In this document: one piece after another, positions 21,628 through 30,091 of the stretch
Layout of the letters: each line of letters starts with the position of its first letter
How positions within the stretch are numbered: position 1 is the first letter of the stretch
Origin: an uncultured Pelagibacteraceae bacterium
GTDB lineage: Bacteria > Pseudomonadota > Alphaproteobacteria > Pelagibacterales > Pelagibacteraceae
Reading direction: 5' to 3'
Assembly (NCBI GenBank): GCA_902595125.1
Contig: CACJOY010000001.1
Coordinates: 248,001 to 312,000, forward strand
DNA: 64,000 nt
Position numbers and translations under genes: made by a program
Notes under the pieces: model-generated
The model's input: the letters and a program-made list of their open reading frames with translations, nothing else
The model's database searches: none
Told to the model about the DNA's origin: nothing

Positions 21628-22818
21628 TTACTCTATAATTTTAGTTACTACTCCTGCTCCAACAGTTCTACCACCCTCACGAATTGCAAAATTTAATTTT
21701 TCTGACATCGCAATTGGTGTAATTAATTTAACTGTAAACTTAGCATCATCACCTGGCATAACCATTTCAGTTCCAGATGGCAATTCTACTTCTCCAGTTA
21801 CGTCTGTTGTTCTAAAATAAAACTGAGGTCTATACTTAGTAAAGAAAGGGGTATGTCTACCACCTTCTTCTTTTTTAAGTACATAAGCTTGAGCTTCAAA
21901 TTTAGTATGTGGTGTTACTGATCCTGGTTTACAAAGAACTTGACCTCTTTCGATATCAGTTCTCTCAACTCCTCTTAAAAGTACACCAACATTATCTCCT
22001 GCCTCACCTGAGTCTAAAAGTTTTCTAAACATTTCAACTCCAGTACAAACAGATTTTTTTGTATCTCTAATACCAACGATTTCAATTTCATCACCAGTTT
22101 TAAGAACTCCAGACTCTACTCTTCCCGTTGCAACTGTACCTCTTCCTGAAATTGAAAAAACATCCTCAACAGGCATCAAGAAATCTTTATCTTTAGGTCT
22201 GTCAGGTTGAGGAATAAAAGAATCTACATTTTTCATTAATTCTAAAATTGAATTTTTTCCAATTTCATCATCTCTTCCTTCTACTGCCGCAAGTGCTGAA
22301 CCTTTAGCAATTGGAGTTTTGTCTCCTGGAAATTTATAAGATGTTAATAATTCTTTTATTTCTTCCTCTACAAGATCAATCATTTCTTTATCGTCTACTT
22401 GGTCTACTTTATTTAAATAAACGCAAATAGCAGGAACACCAACTTGTCTTGCCAAAAGAATATGCTCTCTTGTTTGAGGCATTGGACCATCAGCAGCATT
22501 AACTACTAAGATTGCTCCATCCATTTGGGCAGCACCTGTGATCATATTTTTTACATAATCAGCATGACCCGGACAATCTACGTGTGCATAGTGTCTTTTT
22601 TCTGTTTCATATTCTACGTGTGCAGTCGAAATTGTAATTCCTCTTTCTTTTTCCTCTGGAGCTTTATCAATTTGATCATACGCTACTGCCTTAGCCCCAC
22701 CAGTTTCTGATAAAACTTTTGTGATAGCAGCAGTTAAAGTTGTTTTACCATGGTCTACGTGACCTATTGTACCAATATTACAATGCGGTTTATTTCTTAC
22801 AAATTTTTCTTTTGACAT
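21628..22818 (-). CDS. tuf: Elongation factor Tu
   Basis: EF-Tu delivers aminoacyl-tRNA to the ribosome. It is 396 residues, full length. P-loop [14 protein letters not shown] near residue 19, [16 protein letters not shown] near 81 and NKVDQVDD near 136 are intact, as are domains 2 and 3. A good Shine-Dalgarno (GAGG) stands about 10 bases before the ATG. It is the only tuf in the window: the usual second copy after fusA is missing. Confidence 0.99.
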   Translation of the reverse strand: MSKEKFVRNKPHCNIGTIGHVDHGKTTLTAAITKVLSETGGAKAVAYDQIDKAPEEKERGITISTAHVEYETEKRHYAHVDCPGHADYVKNMITGAAQMDGAILVVNAADGPMPQTREHILLARQVGVPAICVYLNKVDQVDDKEMIDLVEEEIKELLTSYKFPGDKTPIAKGSALAAVEGRDDEIGKNSILELMKNVDSFIPQPDRPKDKDFLMPVEDVFSISGRGTVATGRVESGVLKTGDEIEIVGIRDTKKSVCTGVEMFRKLLDSGEAGDNVGVLLRGVERTDIERGQVLCKPGSVTPHTKFEAQAYVLKKEEGGRHTPFFTKYRPQFYFRTTDVTGEVELPSGTEMVMPGDDAKFTVKLITPIAMSEKLNFAIREGGRTVGAGVVTKIIE

Positions 22819-22866
22819 TACTTATATTCCTCACATTTCTTTTTTTTTTTTATAATTTCATATTCT

Positions 22867-22940
22867 TGGAGCGGGTAAAGGGAATCGAACCCTTACATCC
22901 AGCTTGGAAGGCTAGCGTTCTACCATTGAACTACACCCGC
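22867..22940 (-). tRNA. tRNA-Gly (TCC anticodon)
   Basis: This is a cloverleaf on the minus strand with acceptor GCGGGTG paired to TACCCGC. The anticodon loop CTTCCAA gives TCC, reading GGA and GGG glycine codons. The T-loop is TTCGATT, the discriminator is T, and CCA is encoded at 22867-22869. It lies between tRNA-Tyr and tuf, matching the tyr-gly-tuf order of the E. coli tufB operon. Confidence 0.97.
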
Positions 22941-22986
22941 ACAACCCCAAGAGTAACACTCCAGTATCATTTAAAATTTTATTGAA

Positions 22987-23072
22987 TGGTGGAGGGGGAA
23001 AGATTCGAACTTTCGAAGACCGAAGTCAACGGGTTTACAGCCCGCCCCATTTGACCGCTCTGGAACCCCTCC
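22987..23072 (-). tRNA. tRNA-Tyr (GTA anticodon)
   Basis: This is a class II tRNA on the minus strand, 86 bases with a long variable arm. The acceptor GGAGGGG pairs with CCCCTCC, the anticodon loop is CTGTAAA (GTA), the discriminator is A, and the 3' CCA is encoded. A GC-rich hairpin lies 3 bases upstream of the 5' end (23076-23089), and a promoter-like pair stands about 50 bases upstream. Confidence 0.97.
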
Positions 23073-23075
23073 TTT

Positions 23076-23089
23076 GGGGAAGCGTCCCC
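23076..23089 (-). other. GC-rich hairpin just upstream of tRNA-Tyr
   Basis: GGGGA and TCCCC (read on the plus strand) form a 5-bp GC-rich stem with a 4-base loop, three bases before the mature 5' end of tRNA-Tyr. In a genome this AT-rich a G/C stem stands out. It may shape the 5' leader for RNase P processing; this is inference. Confidence 0.4.
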
Positions 23090-23119
23090 TTGTTCAATAA
23101 AGCTTCAAACAACAAGCGT

Positions 23120-23147
23120 TTTATATATTTTATTTATGCAAATGCAA
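23120..23147 (-). promoter_or_regulatory. Sigma70-type promoter for tRNA-Tyr/Gly-tuf
   Basis: On the minus strand TTGCAT (23142-23147) and TATAAA (23120-23125) are spaced by 16 bases, about 48 bases before tRNA-Tyr. It is the best promoter candidate at the head of the 22-kb translation/transcription block. Confidence 0.5.
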
Positions 23148-23153
23148 CACGTG

Positions 23154-23198
23154 ATTTAGTAAGAAAATATTCAAAAAAACGTGTAAAACTTACTAAAT
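23154..23198 (+). promoter_or_regulatory. 10-bp inverted repeat before rlmB
   Basis: ATTTAGTAAG (23154-23163) and CTTACTAAAT (23189-23198) are perfect complements 25 bases apart, with the right arm ending 3 bases before the rlmB ATG. If transcribed, the stem would enclose the ribosome-binding region of rlmB. It could equally be a binding site for a dimeric repressor between two divergent units. Confidence 0.45.
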
Positions 23199-23201
23199 TT
23201 T

Positions 23202-23942
23202 ATGAATAAATCGTCTTTTTTTATTATTGGTCAACATGCTGTAATTGAGGCACTAAAGAACCCTAAAAGAAAGGTTCTTAGAGTTTTTTTAACTGAAGAA
23301 AGTAAAAAAAATATTCATCGAAAAAGTCCTAATAAAAATCTTTTTAATGACGTGAAGGTTTATTTTAAAACAAAAAAAGAATTAGACAAATATAGTACTA
23401 AAGAGAATTTATTACACCAGGGTTATGTTGCTGAGGTTGAGCACCTTGAAAAATTAGTTCTCAAGGATTTTGTAAAAGAAAGAAGTGATATAACACTAGC
23501 TTGTTTAGATGGTGTTACAGATCCAAGAAATATTGGTTCTTTAATTAGAAGTGCATCCGCTTTTGGAATTGATGGAATCATTATAAAAGAGAGAAATTTT
23601 CCTAGAGATAGTAAACTAATGTATAAAGCAGCAAGTGGGGCACTCGAATATATTAATATTTTTGAAGTATCAAATATCAATTCAACTCTAAAAAATTTAA
23701 AAGATAAAAATTTTTGGGTTTACGGTTTTGATGGAAATGGTGAAAAAAATTTTACTGAAATTGAATGGAAAGGAAATAACGTTCTATTATTTGGATCGGA
23801 GGGATCTGGTATGCACCAACACACATCAAAATATGCAGACTTTTTAGTAAAAATAGATATTGATAAAAAAACAGAAAGCTTAAATATATCAAATAGCGCT
23901 GCTATTGTGTTTCACCATTTAAATTATAAAAAAAACAGTTGA
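23202..23942 (+). CDS. rlmB: 23S rRNA (guanosine-2'-O)-methyltransferase, RlmB type
   Basis: SpoU-family enzymes methylate ribose 2'-OH in RNA; RlmB acts on G2251 of 23S rRNA. The 246 residues have the short N-terminal substrate domain (FFIIGQHAVIEAL) and the SPOUT knot motifs LDGVTDPRNIGSLIRSA near residue 104, LLFGSEGSGM and the C-terminal SLNISNSAAIVFHHL. It is the first plus-strand gene after the ribosomal block and is divergent from tRNA-Tyr. A related tRNA/rRNA SpoU member is the alternative, but the N-terminal domain favours RlmB. Confidence 0.9.
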   Translation: MNKSSFFIIGQHAVIEALKNPKRKVLRVFLTEESKKNIHRKSPNKNLFNDVKVYFKTKKELDKYSTKENLLHQGYVAEVEHLEKLVLKDFVKERSDITLACLDGVTDPRNIGSLIRSASAFGIDGIIIKERNFPRDSKLMYKAASGALEYINIFEVSNINSTLKNLKDKNFWVYGFDGNGEKNFTEIEWKGNNVLLFGSEGSGMHQHTSKYADFLVKIDIDKKTESLNISNSAAIVFHHLNYKKNS

Positions 23943-23975
23943 TTAATAAACGAATAATTAATAATTATTACTTAT

Positions 23976-24051
23976 GCCCTTGTAGCTCAGCTGGTAGAGC
24001 AATTGATTTGTAATCAATAGGTCCGCGGTTCGAGTCCGTGCGGGGGCACCA
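23976..24051 (+). tRNA. tRNA-Thr (TGT anticodon)
   Basis: This plus-strand cloverleaf has the acceptor GCCCTTG paired to CGGGGGC with two G-T pairs. The anticodon loop TTTGTAA gives TGT, the T-loop is TTCGAGT, the discriminator is A, and CCA is encoded (24049-24051). The polysaccharide island begins 6 bases after its 3' end, on the opposite strand, so this tRNA marks the island boundary. Confidence 0.96.
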
Positions 24052-24057
24052 TAAATT

Positions 24058-25299
24058 TTAAATCATATATCTAGTGTCAATTACTTGTTTTTTAGGAATT
24101 TTTTTTATGAAGTTGACATATTTTTTATAAGGTGTGCTGAGAATATAAAACGCATTTTTTTCATAATTAGGTATTTTCTTAATTATAATTTTTTTTAATT
24201 TGTAATAATTAATTAAATTATTATAGGATAAAGGATCACAAAGTATTAAATTTTTATATTTATTTTTTAACAACCTATCTACTAGATCAATTGATTTAGA
24301 AAATCTTATATCATCAGTGCCCTCTTTAAAGCTCAAACCAAGTATATAAATTTTATCTTTTGTTTTTGTCATTTTAAGTATTTTTTTTAAATGCATGTTG
24401 AAAATTTGATCATTTGTTTTGACTATTTTTTCAAAAAAAGAATTCTGGTTATATTTTTTAGAAAATTTAGATAAAGCTTTAATATCTTTTGGTAAACAAT
24501 ATCCACCGAAACCTAATCCGGGATGTATATAGGATGAAATTAAAGCTGGGTAACCGAAAAATCTTTTATCCAATCTCAATGAATTAAAAGCCGTTTTTAT
24601 ATCAACATATTTTAATTTTTCTCCTAAGATTGCAAAATTATTTGAAAAACTTATTAGATTAGATAAAAAAGCATTAGACAATTGTTTTGAAAATTCGGCA
24701 GTTATAGAATTAACAAAAGTAACTTTTGTGTTAAACTTTTTATAAATTTGTTTACTAATTTTCTTAAAAATTTCATCCTCATAACCTACTACAATTTTAT
24801 CAGCAAAATTGAAGTCTTCCCAAGCTTTTCCCTCTCTTAAAAATTCAGGGTTACTGCATATTTTTAAATTATTATTTTTAATTTTTGAATTAATTATTGA
24901 TTTAGTGGTACCTGGAATAACAGTTGACTTGATAAAAATGTATCCTTTTTTATAAATTTTCTTTTGTATTAAATCTATGGTTTGGTGGAGATTTTTTAAA
25001 CTATATTCTGATTTTGCGTTAACAGGTGTACCAACACAAATAAAGAAAATATAATTCTTATTTTCTAGAAAATCTAAATTTTTTTCAAATCTAATTTTTT
25101 TATTTTTAATTGCTTTAATTAATTTAGATCTTAAAAATGGTTCGTTGAATAAAATTTTTCTTTTTTTTAATGAATTAATAACATCTTCATTATCATCGAT
25201 TCCTATAACTTTGAAATTTTTGTTTGTAAAAGAAAGAGCTGTTGTGAGCCCAACAAAGCCTAAACCAATAACACAAATTTCATCAAATAAATTATTCAT
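24058..25299 (-). CDS. UDP-glucose 6-dehydrogenase family protein
   Basis: The enzyme oxidises a UDP-sugar at C6 with NAD, most likely UDP-glucose to UDP-glucuronate. I start it at MNNLFDEICVIG (413 residues); 16 upstream codons only extend into the previous gene. It has the Rossmann motif GLGFVGL near residue 12, SNPEFLREGKA near 150, a Lys in SAEFSKQLSNAF and the catalytic Cys in GGYCLPKD near 265. The NPEFLREG block favours UDP-glucose over UDP-ManNAc as substrate. Its start overlaps the preceding SDR gene by 8 bases, which suggests one pathway. Confidence 0.85.
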   Translation of the reverse strand: MNNLFDEICVIGLGFVGLTTALSFTNKNFKVIGIDDNEDVINSLKKRKILFNEPFLRSKLIKAIKNKKIRFEKNLDFLENKNYIFFICVGTPVNAKSEYSLKNLHQTIDLIQKKIYKKGYIFIKSTVIPGTTKSIINSKIKNNNLKICSNPEFLREGKAWEDFNFADKIVVGYEDEIFKKISKQIYKKFNTKVTFVNSITAEFSKQLSNAFLSNLISFSNNFAILGEKLKYVDIKTAFNSLRLDKRFFGYPALISSYIHPGLGFGGYCLPKDIKALSKFSKKYNQNSFFEKIVKTNDQIFNMHLKKILKMTKTKDKIYILGLSFKEGTDDIRFSKSIDLVDRLLKNKYKNLILCDPLSYNNLINYYKLKKIIIKKIPNYEKNAFYILSTPYKKYVNFIKKIPKKQVIDTRYMI

Positions 25300-26380
25300 T
25301 AATTTTTTTTTCAGTTTGTAAAAATAGAATATATTTTTTAATTCCATTAATTAAATTTATTTTTGGCCTATATTTTAATAATTTTTTTGTCTTAGTTAAG
25401 TCTGGACATCTTCTTTGTGGGTTATCAATTAAATAATTTTTATCTTTATTTTTTTTAAAAAGAATTTTTGTGTCATAACCAAGTAAAGATTTACCAATTT
25501 TTTTATACAATAATGAAATTTGTTTTACCGAAACTTCCTCTTTATCATTTCCAATATTAAAAACTGAATACTTGGGATACGATAAAGCATTCAGAAATCC
25601 TGATATGGCATCTGCGATATAACAAAAAGATCTTGTTGGAGATCCATTAGAAAATATTTGAATATTTTTTTTATTAATAACTGATTTAGCTAAGTCAGCA
25701 GGTAATCTTTTATCTGAAACTTTTAAACCTGGTCCATAATTATTAAAAGGTCTTACAACAATTACAGGGATTTTATAATAATTTGCGAAAATATAACAAA
25801 GTGTTTCAGCATACCTTTTAGATTCATCGTAACAAGCTCGTGGACCTACGCATGTTACATTTCCTCTATAATCTTCAGATGTAGGAATATTTTTTTTATC
25901 GGGGTCTCCATATATTTCGCTTGTTGAAAAATATAAAATCTTCACTTTAGATTTTTTTGATTTTGAATATTCTAAAACTTTTCTTATTCCAACAACATTT
26001 GAATCGGCGGTAAGTAATGGTTTTTTCCGATAATAATATGGTGAAGCTATAGTGGCTGCATGAATTATTATATCAAAATTGGAGGCGATATTTTCAATCT
26101 TGTCTTTAGTAATATCAAATTTAATATCAAAAATATTCTTAGAAATTTTTTTTTTTTTATTATACTTTAAGTCAGCAAAATATATATTTCTTAGCTTTAG
26201 ATTATTAAAAAATTTTATGAAATATTTCTTTAAATAAAATCCAATGAACCCTTCAGCACCTATAATGAGTATTTTTTTTTTATAAAAAAATTTTTTTTTA
26301 AAATTGTTGTTGTGGATAAATTTTAAATCCTCACTAATAATTTTTTCTCTATTTGTCATATTTGTAAAATCTTTTTTCAT
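25292..26380 (-). CDS. Extended SDR, UDP-glucuronate decarboxylase-like
   Basis: This is an NAD-dependent nucleotide-sugar epimerase/dehydratase family member of 362 residues. After a Lys/Asn-rich N-terminus of about 33 residues comes the Rossmann motif IIGAEGFIG. The active-site Ser/Thr is in YFSTSEIYGD, and the YxxxK pair is in GPRACYDESKRYAETL. RPFNNYGPG and PTRSFCYIAD follow. The CYDESKR block resembles UDP-xylose synthase, which would use the product of the overlapping UDP-glucose dehydrogenase. Substrate choice is inference. Confidence 0.75.
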   Translation of the reverse strand: MKKDFTNMTNREKIISEDLKFIHNNNFKKKFFYKKKILIIGAEGFIGFYLKKYFIKFFNNLKLRNIYFADLKYNKKKKISKNIFDIKFDITKDKIENIASNFDIIIHAATIASPYYYRKKPLLTADSNVVGIRKVLEYSKSKKSKVKILYFSTSEIYGDPDKKNIPTSEDYRGNVTCVGPRACYDESKRYAETLCYIFANYYKIPVIVVRPFNNYGPGLKVSDKRLPADLAKSVINKKNIQIFSNGSPTRSFCYIADAISGFLNALSYPKYSVFNIGNDKEEVSVKQISLLYKKIGKSLLGYDTKILFKKNKDKNYLIDNPQRRCPDLTKTKKLLKYRPKINLINGIKKYILFLQTEKKINE

Positions 26381-26385
26381 AATAT

Positions 26386-27276
26386 TTATTTATTAGAAAA
26401 TTGTTTCGAATTATCAAATTGTTCGATTTTTTCCCAAAATTCAACAAATTTTTTATACCTATTCAAATTCATATAAGCTGATGATAAATTTTTCTTAATA
26501 TATTTTTTAATTAAAAAACATCTAGGATCAAGCTTATTATAAATAATTTTTTTTAAGAATGGATTATTTGAATGAAATATCTTTTTGCTATTATGTTTTA
26601 TCAAAAATTTATTCTTATGATTAAGATTTAATCTAAGATTAATTTTATTATTATCATTTCTACTTACTTCTATATTCCATGAATATTTATTAATTATATT
26701 CTTCTTAATATTTATAAAATCTAAATCTGAAAATATCTTAATAAAATGTATGCCATAAAATCTCAAAATACCACCACCTTGAAAATTATTATTTTTCCAT
26801 GATTTTTTAAAATTAGTATTTCTTTTTATAGACCAAAATATATTGAAATCATTGTTGTTTTTTTTTATTTTCTTTTTTAAAAAATTATACCATCTTGTAA
26901 ACTCGAAAATAAAACCAAGACTATATTTAATTTTTTTTTTATTTAGATTAATAATTATTTTTTTGGAAATGTGAGGATTCTTACCTATAGGTTTTTCTAA
27001 AAAAAGATGTTTAATTTTATTTTTATTTTTTAAGAAAAAATTTAAATTTTTATTTTGATCAATAGGTCTCTGGGCAATTACAACATAATCAATTTTTTTA
27101 ATAATTTCTTTCAAATTAGAATACCAACATATTTTTTTTGAAAATTTAACTAATTCTTTTCTTGAATTATAAAATTTTTTATATTTTTCTTTTAGATAGA
27201 TTTTTTTCGAAAAACTATATATCGGAGGAATATATCCGTATAAACCAAATCCAGATCCTAAAATAAGTGTATTCAT
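26386..27276 (-). CDS. Gfo/Idh/MocA family oxidoreductase
   Basis: This is probably an NAD(P)-dependent sugar or nucleotide-sugar dehydrogenase/reductase. The N-terminus has a Rossmann motif GSGFGLYGY. The family motif EKPIGKNPH lies near residue 95, followed by a weakly conserved C-terminal sheet domain. At 296 residues it is a little shorter than the usual 330-350. It is extremely rich in Lys, Asn and Ile. It overlaps the methyltransferase gene by 4 bases and lies 5 bases before the SDR gene. It may reduce a 4-keto sugar intermediate; the exact reaction cannot be read. Confidence 0.75.
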   Translation of the reverse strand: MNTLILGSGFGLYGYIPPIYSFSKKIYLKEKYKKFYNSRKELVKFSKKICWYSNLKEIIKKIDYVVIAQRPIDQNKNLNFFLKNKNKIKHLFLEKPIGKNPHISKKIIINLNKKKIKYSLGFIFEFTRWYNFLKKKIKKNNNDFNIFWSIKRNTNFKKSWKNNNFQGGGILRFYGIHFIKIFSDLDFINIKKNIINKYSWNIEVSRNDNNKINLRLNLNHKNKFLIKHNSKKIFHSNNPFLKKIIYNKLDPRCFLIKKYIKKNLSSAYMNLNRYKKFVEFWEKIEQFDNSKQFSNK

Positions 27277-28496
27277 TTAAAATCACCAGAAGAAATTATG
27301 TTTAAAATTTTTCCCTTGTATTTAAGTTTATTTCTCACATAATTATTTATCTCTTTTGGGATATGCCAAGCGAAATTTATTAGAATTGGTTTTTTTCTTT
27401 CGATTTTAGAAAAATCACTGTCTTTTAAAATTTTGATATCGGTTCCAGGGACATATTTGTTAACTTTTAAAGATTTATCTTTCTCAAAAATAGATGAAAT
27501 AATTTTTGTATTTAATTTTAATAAATTAATTATTATTGATGCTCTAGCAGGAAAACCTTTCCCCGATAGTGGTCCGTATATATTAGATAATTTTTCCAAT
27601 TGTATTTTCTTTTTTATTTTCCATTTATCAATTTTATTTTGAAAAGATTTTATCTTAATTAATATTTTTTTTTCATTTTTTAAATTTATCATTAGTTTTT
27701 TTTGAATTTTAGTGTTTTCTTCAGAAGATAAGAATATTCTAATATTACCATTATATCTTTTTACAAAATCAAAATTAAATATATTTAATGAAAGTAACTT
27801 AGATATTTTATAAAAAGAATTTAAACTGTAGGTTCTTGGATGTTCATGATAGAATGTATCAAATTGGTTTTTTTTTAATACTTCGCCAAGATAATGGTTT
27901 TCAATAACAATTAAGGTTTCTTTATTAAGTAAAATTTTAAGTGAGTCTATCAAATCCTTAAAATTTTCTATATGTGCAAAAACATTTGTAAAAGTAATAA
28001 CATCGATTTTCTTTAATCTTTTTTTTATCTTTTTTGCTGTTTTTTTATTTAGATAATTATTAAAAATTGTATGACCTTTTTTTTTGGCTTCAAAAGCAGC
28101 ATTTGTCGGCTCAATTCCAAAAGTTTTACAGCCTCTTTTCTTAAAAATACTTAATAAACTTCCATCATTACAACCAATGTCCAAAATTGTTTTATCGTCT
28201 AATTTTTTTTTAATGTTTTTGATCTTATTTACGAAGTTATCCATACCCATCAATACATCTTTTGTATTTGCTGCTCTGTAATGATAATTTTTTGGAAATA
28301 ATTTTTTATTGTCTATATTATATTTTTGATAGGCTGTTAAACAATTTTTACAAAAGTTAATTTCAAGTTTATAAAATTCATTTTTATTTGGTTTTTTTTT
28401 TAGATCATCACAAAGAGGTTGATGATCTAAATTTAAAAATTTTGATAATTTTTTTTTACTACATATTTGGCAATTTTTTATGATTTTATAGTTCAT
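27273..28496 (-). CDS. Sugar C-methyltransferase (SAM-dependent, three-domain)
   Basis: The architecture fits NDP-deoxysugar C-methyltransferases. There is an N-terminal zinc-binding domain with Cys pairs (CQIC near residue 9 and CKNC near 48). A SAM-binding domain follows with LDIGCNDGSLLSIFKKRG near residue 105. The C-terminal domain carries the HEHPRTYSL active-site region near 216 and ends in a Rossmann-like half. Length 407 is normal. Such enzymes add a branch methyl at C3 of a keto-sugar. It overlaps the genes on both sides. Confidence 0.8.
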   Translation of the reverse strand: MNYKIIKNCQICSKKKLSKFLNLDHQPLCDDLKKKPNKNEFYKLEINFCKNCLTAYQKYNIDNKKLFPKNYHYRAANTKDVLMGMDNFVNKIKNIKKKLDDKTILDIGCNDGSLLSIFKKRGCKTFGIEPTNAAFEAKKKGHTIFNNYLNKKTAKKIKKRLKKIDVITFTNVFAHIENFKDLIDSLKILLNKETLIVIENHYLGEVLKKNQFDTFYHEHPRTYSLNSFYKISKLLSLNIFNFDFVKRYNGNIRIFLSSEENTKIQKKLMINLKNEKKILIKIKSFQNKIDKWKIKKKIQLEKLSNIYGPLSGKGFPARASIIINLLKLNTKIISSIFEKDKSLKVNKYVPGTDIKILKDSDFSKIERKKPILINFAWHIPKEINNYVRNKLKYKGKILNIISSGDFK

Positions 28497-29313
28497 TAAA
28501 GTTTTCTTCTAATAAAATAAAAGGCCAGGTTTTAATTTTAGTATATTTTTCAAAATAAAATGAAAAATATCTTTCTGCTAAAAAATCGTAAAGTCTTTCT
28601 TTTCCATATCCCTCTAAATTCAAATGAGAAAACTCTTTTTCACATTTAAAAATCCATTTAAACGTTTTTTCATATAATTTATTTATTATTTTTTTTTTTG
28701 ATATGAATATTTCAAGTGGGTAGAATGAATTGTTTTTTTTTATATAATTAATAAAATTTTCTCTATCCTCTTCATCTAAAAAATTTGATGACTCCTCTAG
28801 TATTCCATGGATGTGAAATAAGTCAAAATGAAGATTAATACTATAAAAGTATTGACCAAAAAGCATTTTAGGATTTTTAATATAATTTCTAAAACCCTTT
28901 TTAATTAATTTTGAATACTTAAGTTTCTTTGGAAAAAAAAATTTTTTAGGTAATAAAACATCAAATTGCTCATCTTGTGTTATTTTTCTTAAAATATTCT
29001 CTGATAAATTATGCAAATTAATTTCATTTTGGTTATTTTTTTTAATCCAGAATCTTCTATAATGATTTATTCCAATCCAATCATCTTCTGAATGTTTATT
29101 AAGTTGATTTTTCCACAACCAATAATGGCTTGTTAATGTTCCAAAATTTTTATTTTTATCTGAAATATTTATACCTTCATTATCTTTTATCCATTTTTCT
29201 GGGTATAATTTTAAATTTTTTAAAGAAGCTCCGTGTAAAATAATTTTCAAATCAAGATCATTTAAAAAATTGTATTTTTTTCCTGTAATACAGTAATGAT
29301 GTATATTTGACAT
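28486..29313 (-). CDS. DUF4422-like protein, probable glycosyltransferase
   Basis: The 275 residues contain HGASLKNLKL early on, TLTSHYWLWKN near residue 63 and DDWIGINHYRRFW near 78. This pattern matches DUF4422 proteins found in capsule and exopolysaccharide clusters, thought to be glycosyltransferases. No signal peptide or membrane helix is seen. It is the first gene of the five-gene minus-strand island operon, and its end overlaps the C-methyltransferase by 11 bases. The function is inferred from family and context only. Confidence 0.6.
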   Translation of the reverse strand: MSNIHHYCITGKKYNFLNDLDLKIILHGASLKNLKLYPEKWIKDNEGINISDKNKNFGTLTSHYWLWKNQLNKHSEDDWIGINHYRRFWIKKNNQNEINLHNLSENILRKITQDEQFDVLLPKKFFFPKKLKYSKLIKKGFRNYIKNPKMLFGQYFYSINLHFDLFHIHGILEESSNFLDEEDRENFINYIKKNNSFYPLEIFISKKKIINKLYEKTFKWIFKCEKEFSHLNLEGYGKERLYDFLAERYFSFYFEKYTKIKTWPFILLEENFNEL

Positions 29314-29348
29314 AAAATTTATAAATATTTTGATTTTAAGTTAATGTC

Positions 29349-29368
29349 TATAGTTTATTATAGTTTAT
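29349..29368 (+). repeat. Perfect tandem 10-bp repeat before rfbF
   Basis: TATAGTTTAT occurs twice, back to back (29349-29358 and 29359-29368), ending at the base before the rfbF ATG. Each copy holds a -10-like TATAGT. A -35-like TTAAGT stands 17 bases before the second, which would place transcription initiation at or next to the start codon. Confidence 0.5.
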
Positions 29369-30079
29369 ATGAAGTTAGTAATTTTAGCAGGTGGATATGG
29401 TACAAGAATTTCTGAGGAGACGAAATTAAAACCAAAACCATCAATTAAAGTTGGAAAAAAACCAATTATATGGCACATCATGAAAATATATTCTTTTTTT
29501 GGAATAAACGATTTTATAATTTGCTTAGGATATAAAGGTTATATTTTAAAAAGAGAACTTGCCAAATATAAAAAAAAAGAAAATTGGAATATAGAGTTTG
29601 TAAACACCGGTTTAAATACAATGACTGGTGGAAGGGTAAGAAGAATAAAAAAATTTATCAAAAATGATAAGAATTTTTGCCTTACATATGGTGATGGATT
29701 ATGTAACGTGGATATAAAAAAATTAATCAACTTCCATATTAAAAAAAACAAAATTGCCACTGTAACAGCTGTACAGCAAAAAAATCGATATGGAGTTTTA
29801 TTTATTGATAAATCTTCTAAAATAAGATTGATAAAAGAAAAGCCCAATGAATATATTAATGGAGGTTTTTTTGTTTTGTCTAACAAAATTTTTAAATACT
29901 TAAAAAATGATGGAACTATTTTTGAAAAAGATTGTTTACCAATTTTAAGTAAAAATAAACAACTTTTAGCATTCAAGCACAAAGGATTTTGGGCATGTAT
30001 GGATACAATTAGAGATAAAAAAGAGTTAAATAAAATTTGGAAAAGTAAAATTAAAGCCTGGCAAGTATGGATCAATTAA
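29369..30079 (+). CDS. rfbF: Glucose-1-phosphate cytidylyltransferase
   Basis: The enzyme makes CDP-glucose from CTP and glucose-1-phosphate, the first step to CDP-dideoxy and branched sugars. The 236 residues show LAGGYGTRISEETKLKPKP at the N-terminus, KPIIWHIMKIYSFFGINDF, TGLNTMTGGRVRRI near 75, TYGDGLCNVDI near 105 and GFWACMDTIRDKKEL near 208, all specific to RfbF/DdhA. It is about 20 residues shorter than usual. It is divergent from the island operon, and no CDP-glucose 4,6-dehydratase lies beside it. Confidence 0.88.
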   Translation: MKLVILAGGYGTRISEETKLKPKPSIKVGKKPIIWHIMKIYSFFGINDFIICLGYKGYILKRELAKYKKKENWNIEFVNTGLNTMTGGRVRRIKKFIKNDKNFCLTYGDGLCNVDIKKLINFHIKKNKIATVTAVQQKNRYGVLFIDKSSKIRLIKEKPNEYINGGFFVLSNKIFKYLKNDGTIFEKDCLPILSKNKQLLAFKHKGFWACMDTIRDKKELNKIWKSKIKAWQVWIN

Positions 30080-30091
30080 TAATGATCTAAC

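Noticed and set aside
22740-22985. Plus-strand open frame with ERVKGIEPLHPAWKASVLPLNYT
   Set aside because: It is the antisense reading of tRNA-Gly and the tuf 5' end; this peptide is a well-known false protein from tRNA genes.
22982-23209. Plus-strand open frame GGGGKIRTFEDRSQRVYSPP
   Set aside because: It is the antisense translation of tRNA-Tyr, with no independent coding signal.
23939-23967. Promoter for tRNA-Thr (TTGATT, 17 bases, TAATTA)
   Set aside because: The -10 matches the consensus poorly and the -35 overlaps the rlmB stop; not convincing in AT-rich DNA.
26100-28500. Long runs of T on the plus strand as terminators or CRISPR-like repeats
   Set aside because: They are Lys/Asn codon runs of minus-strand genes; no regular repeat-spacer pattern exists anywhere in the window.
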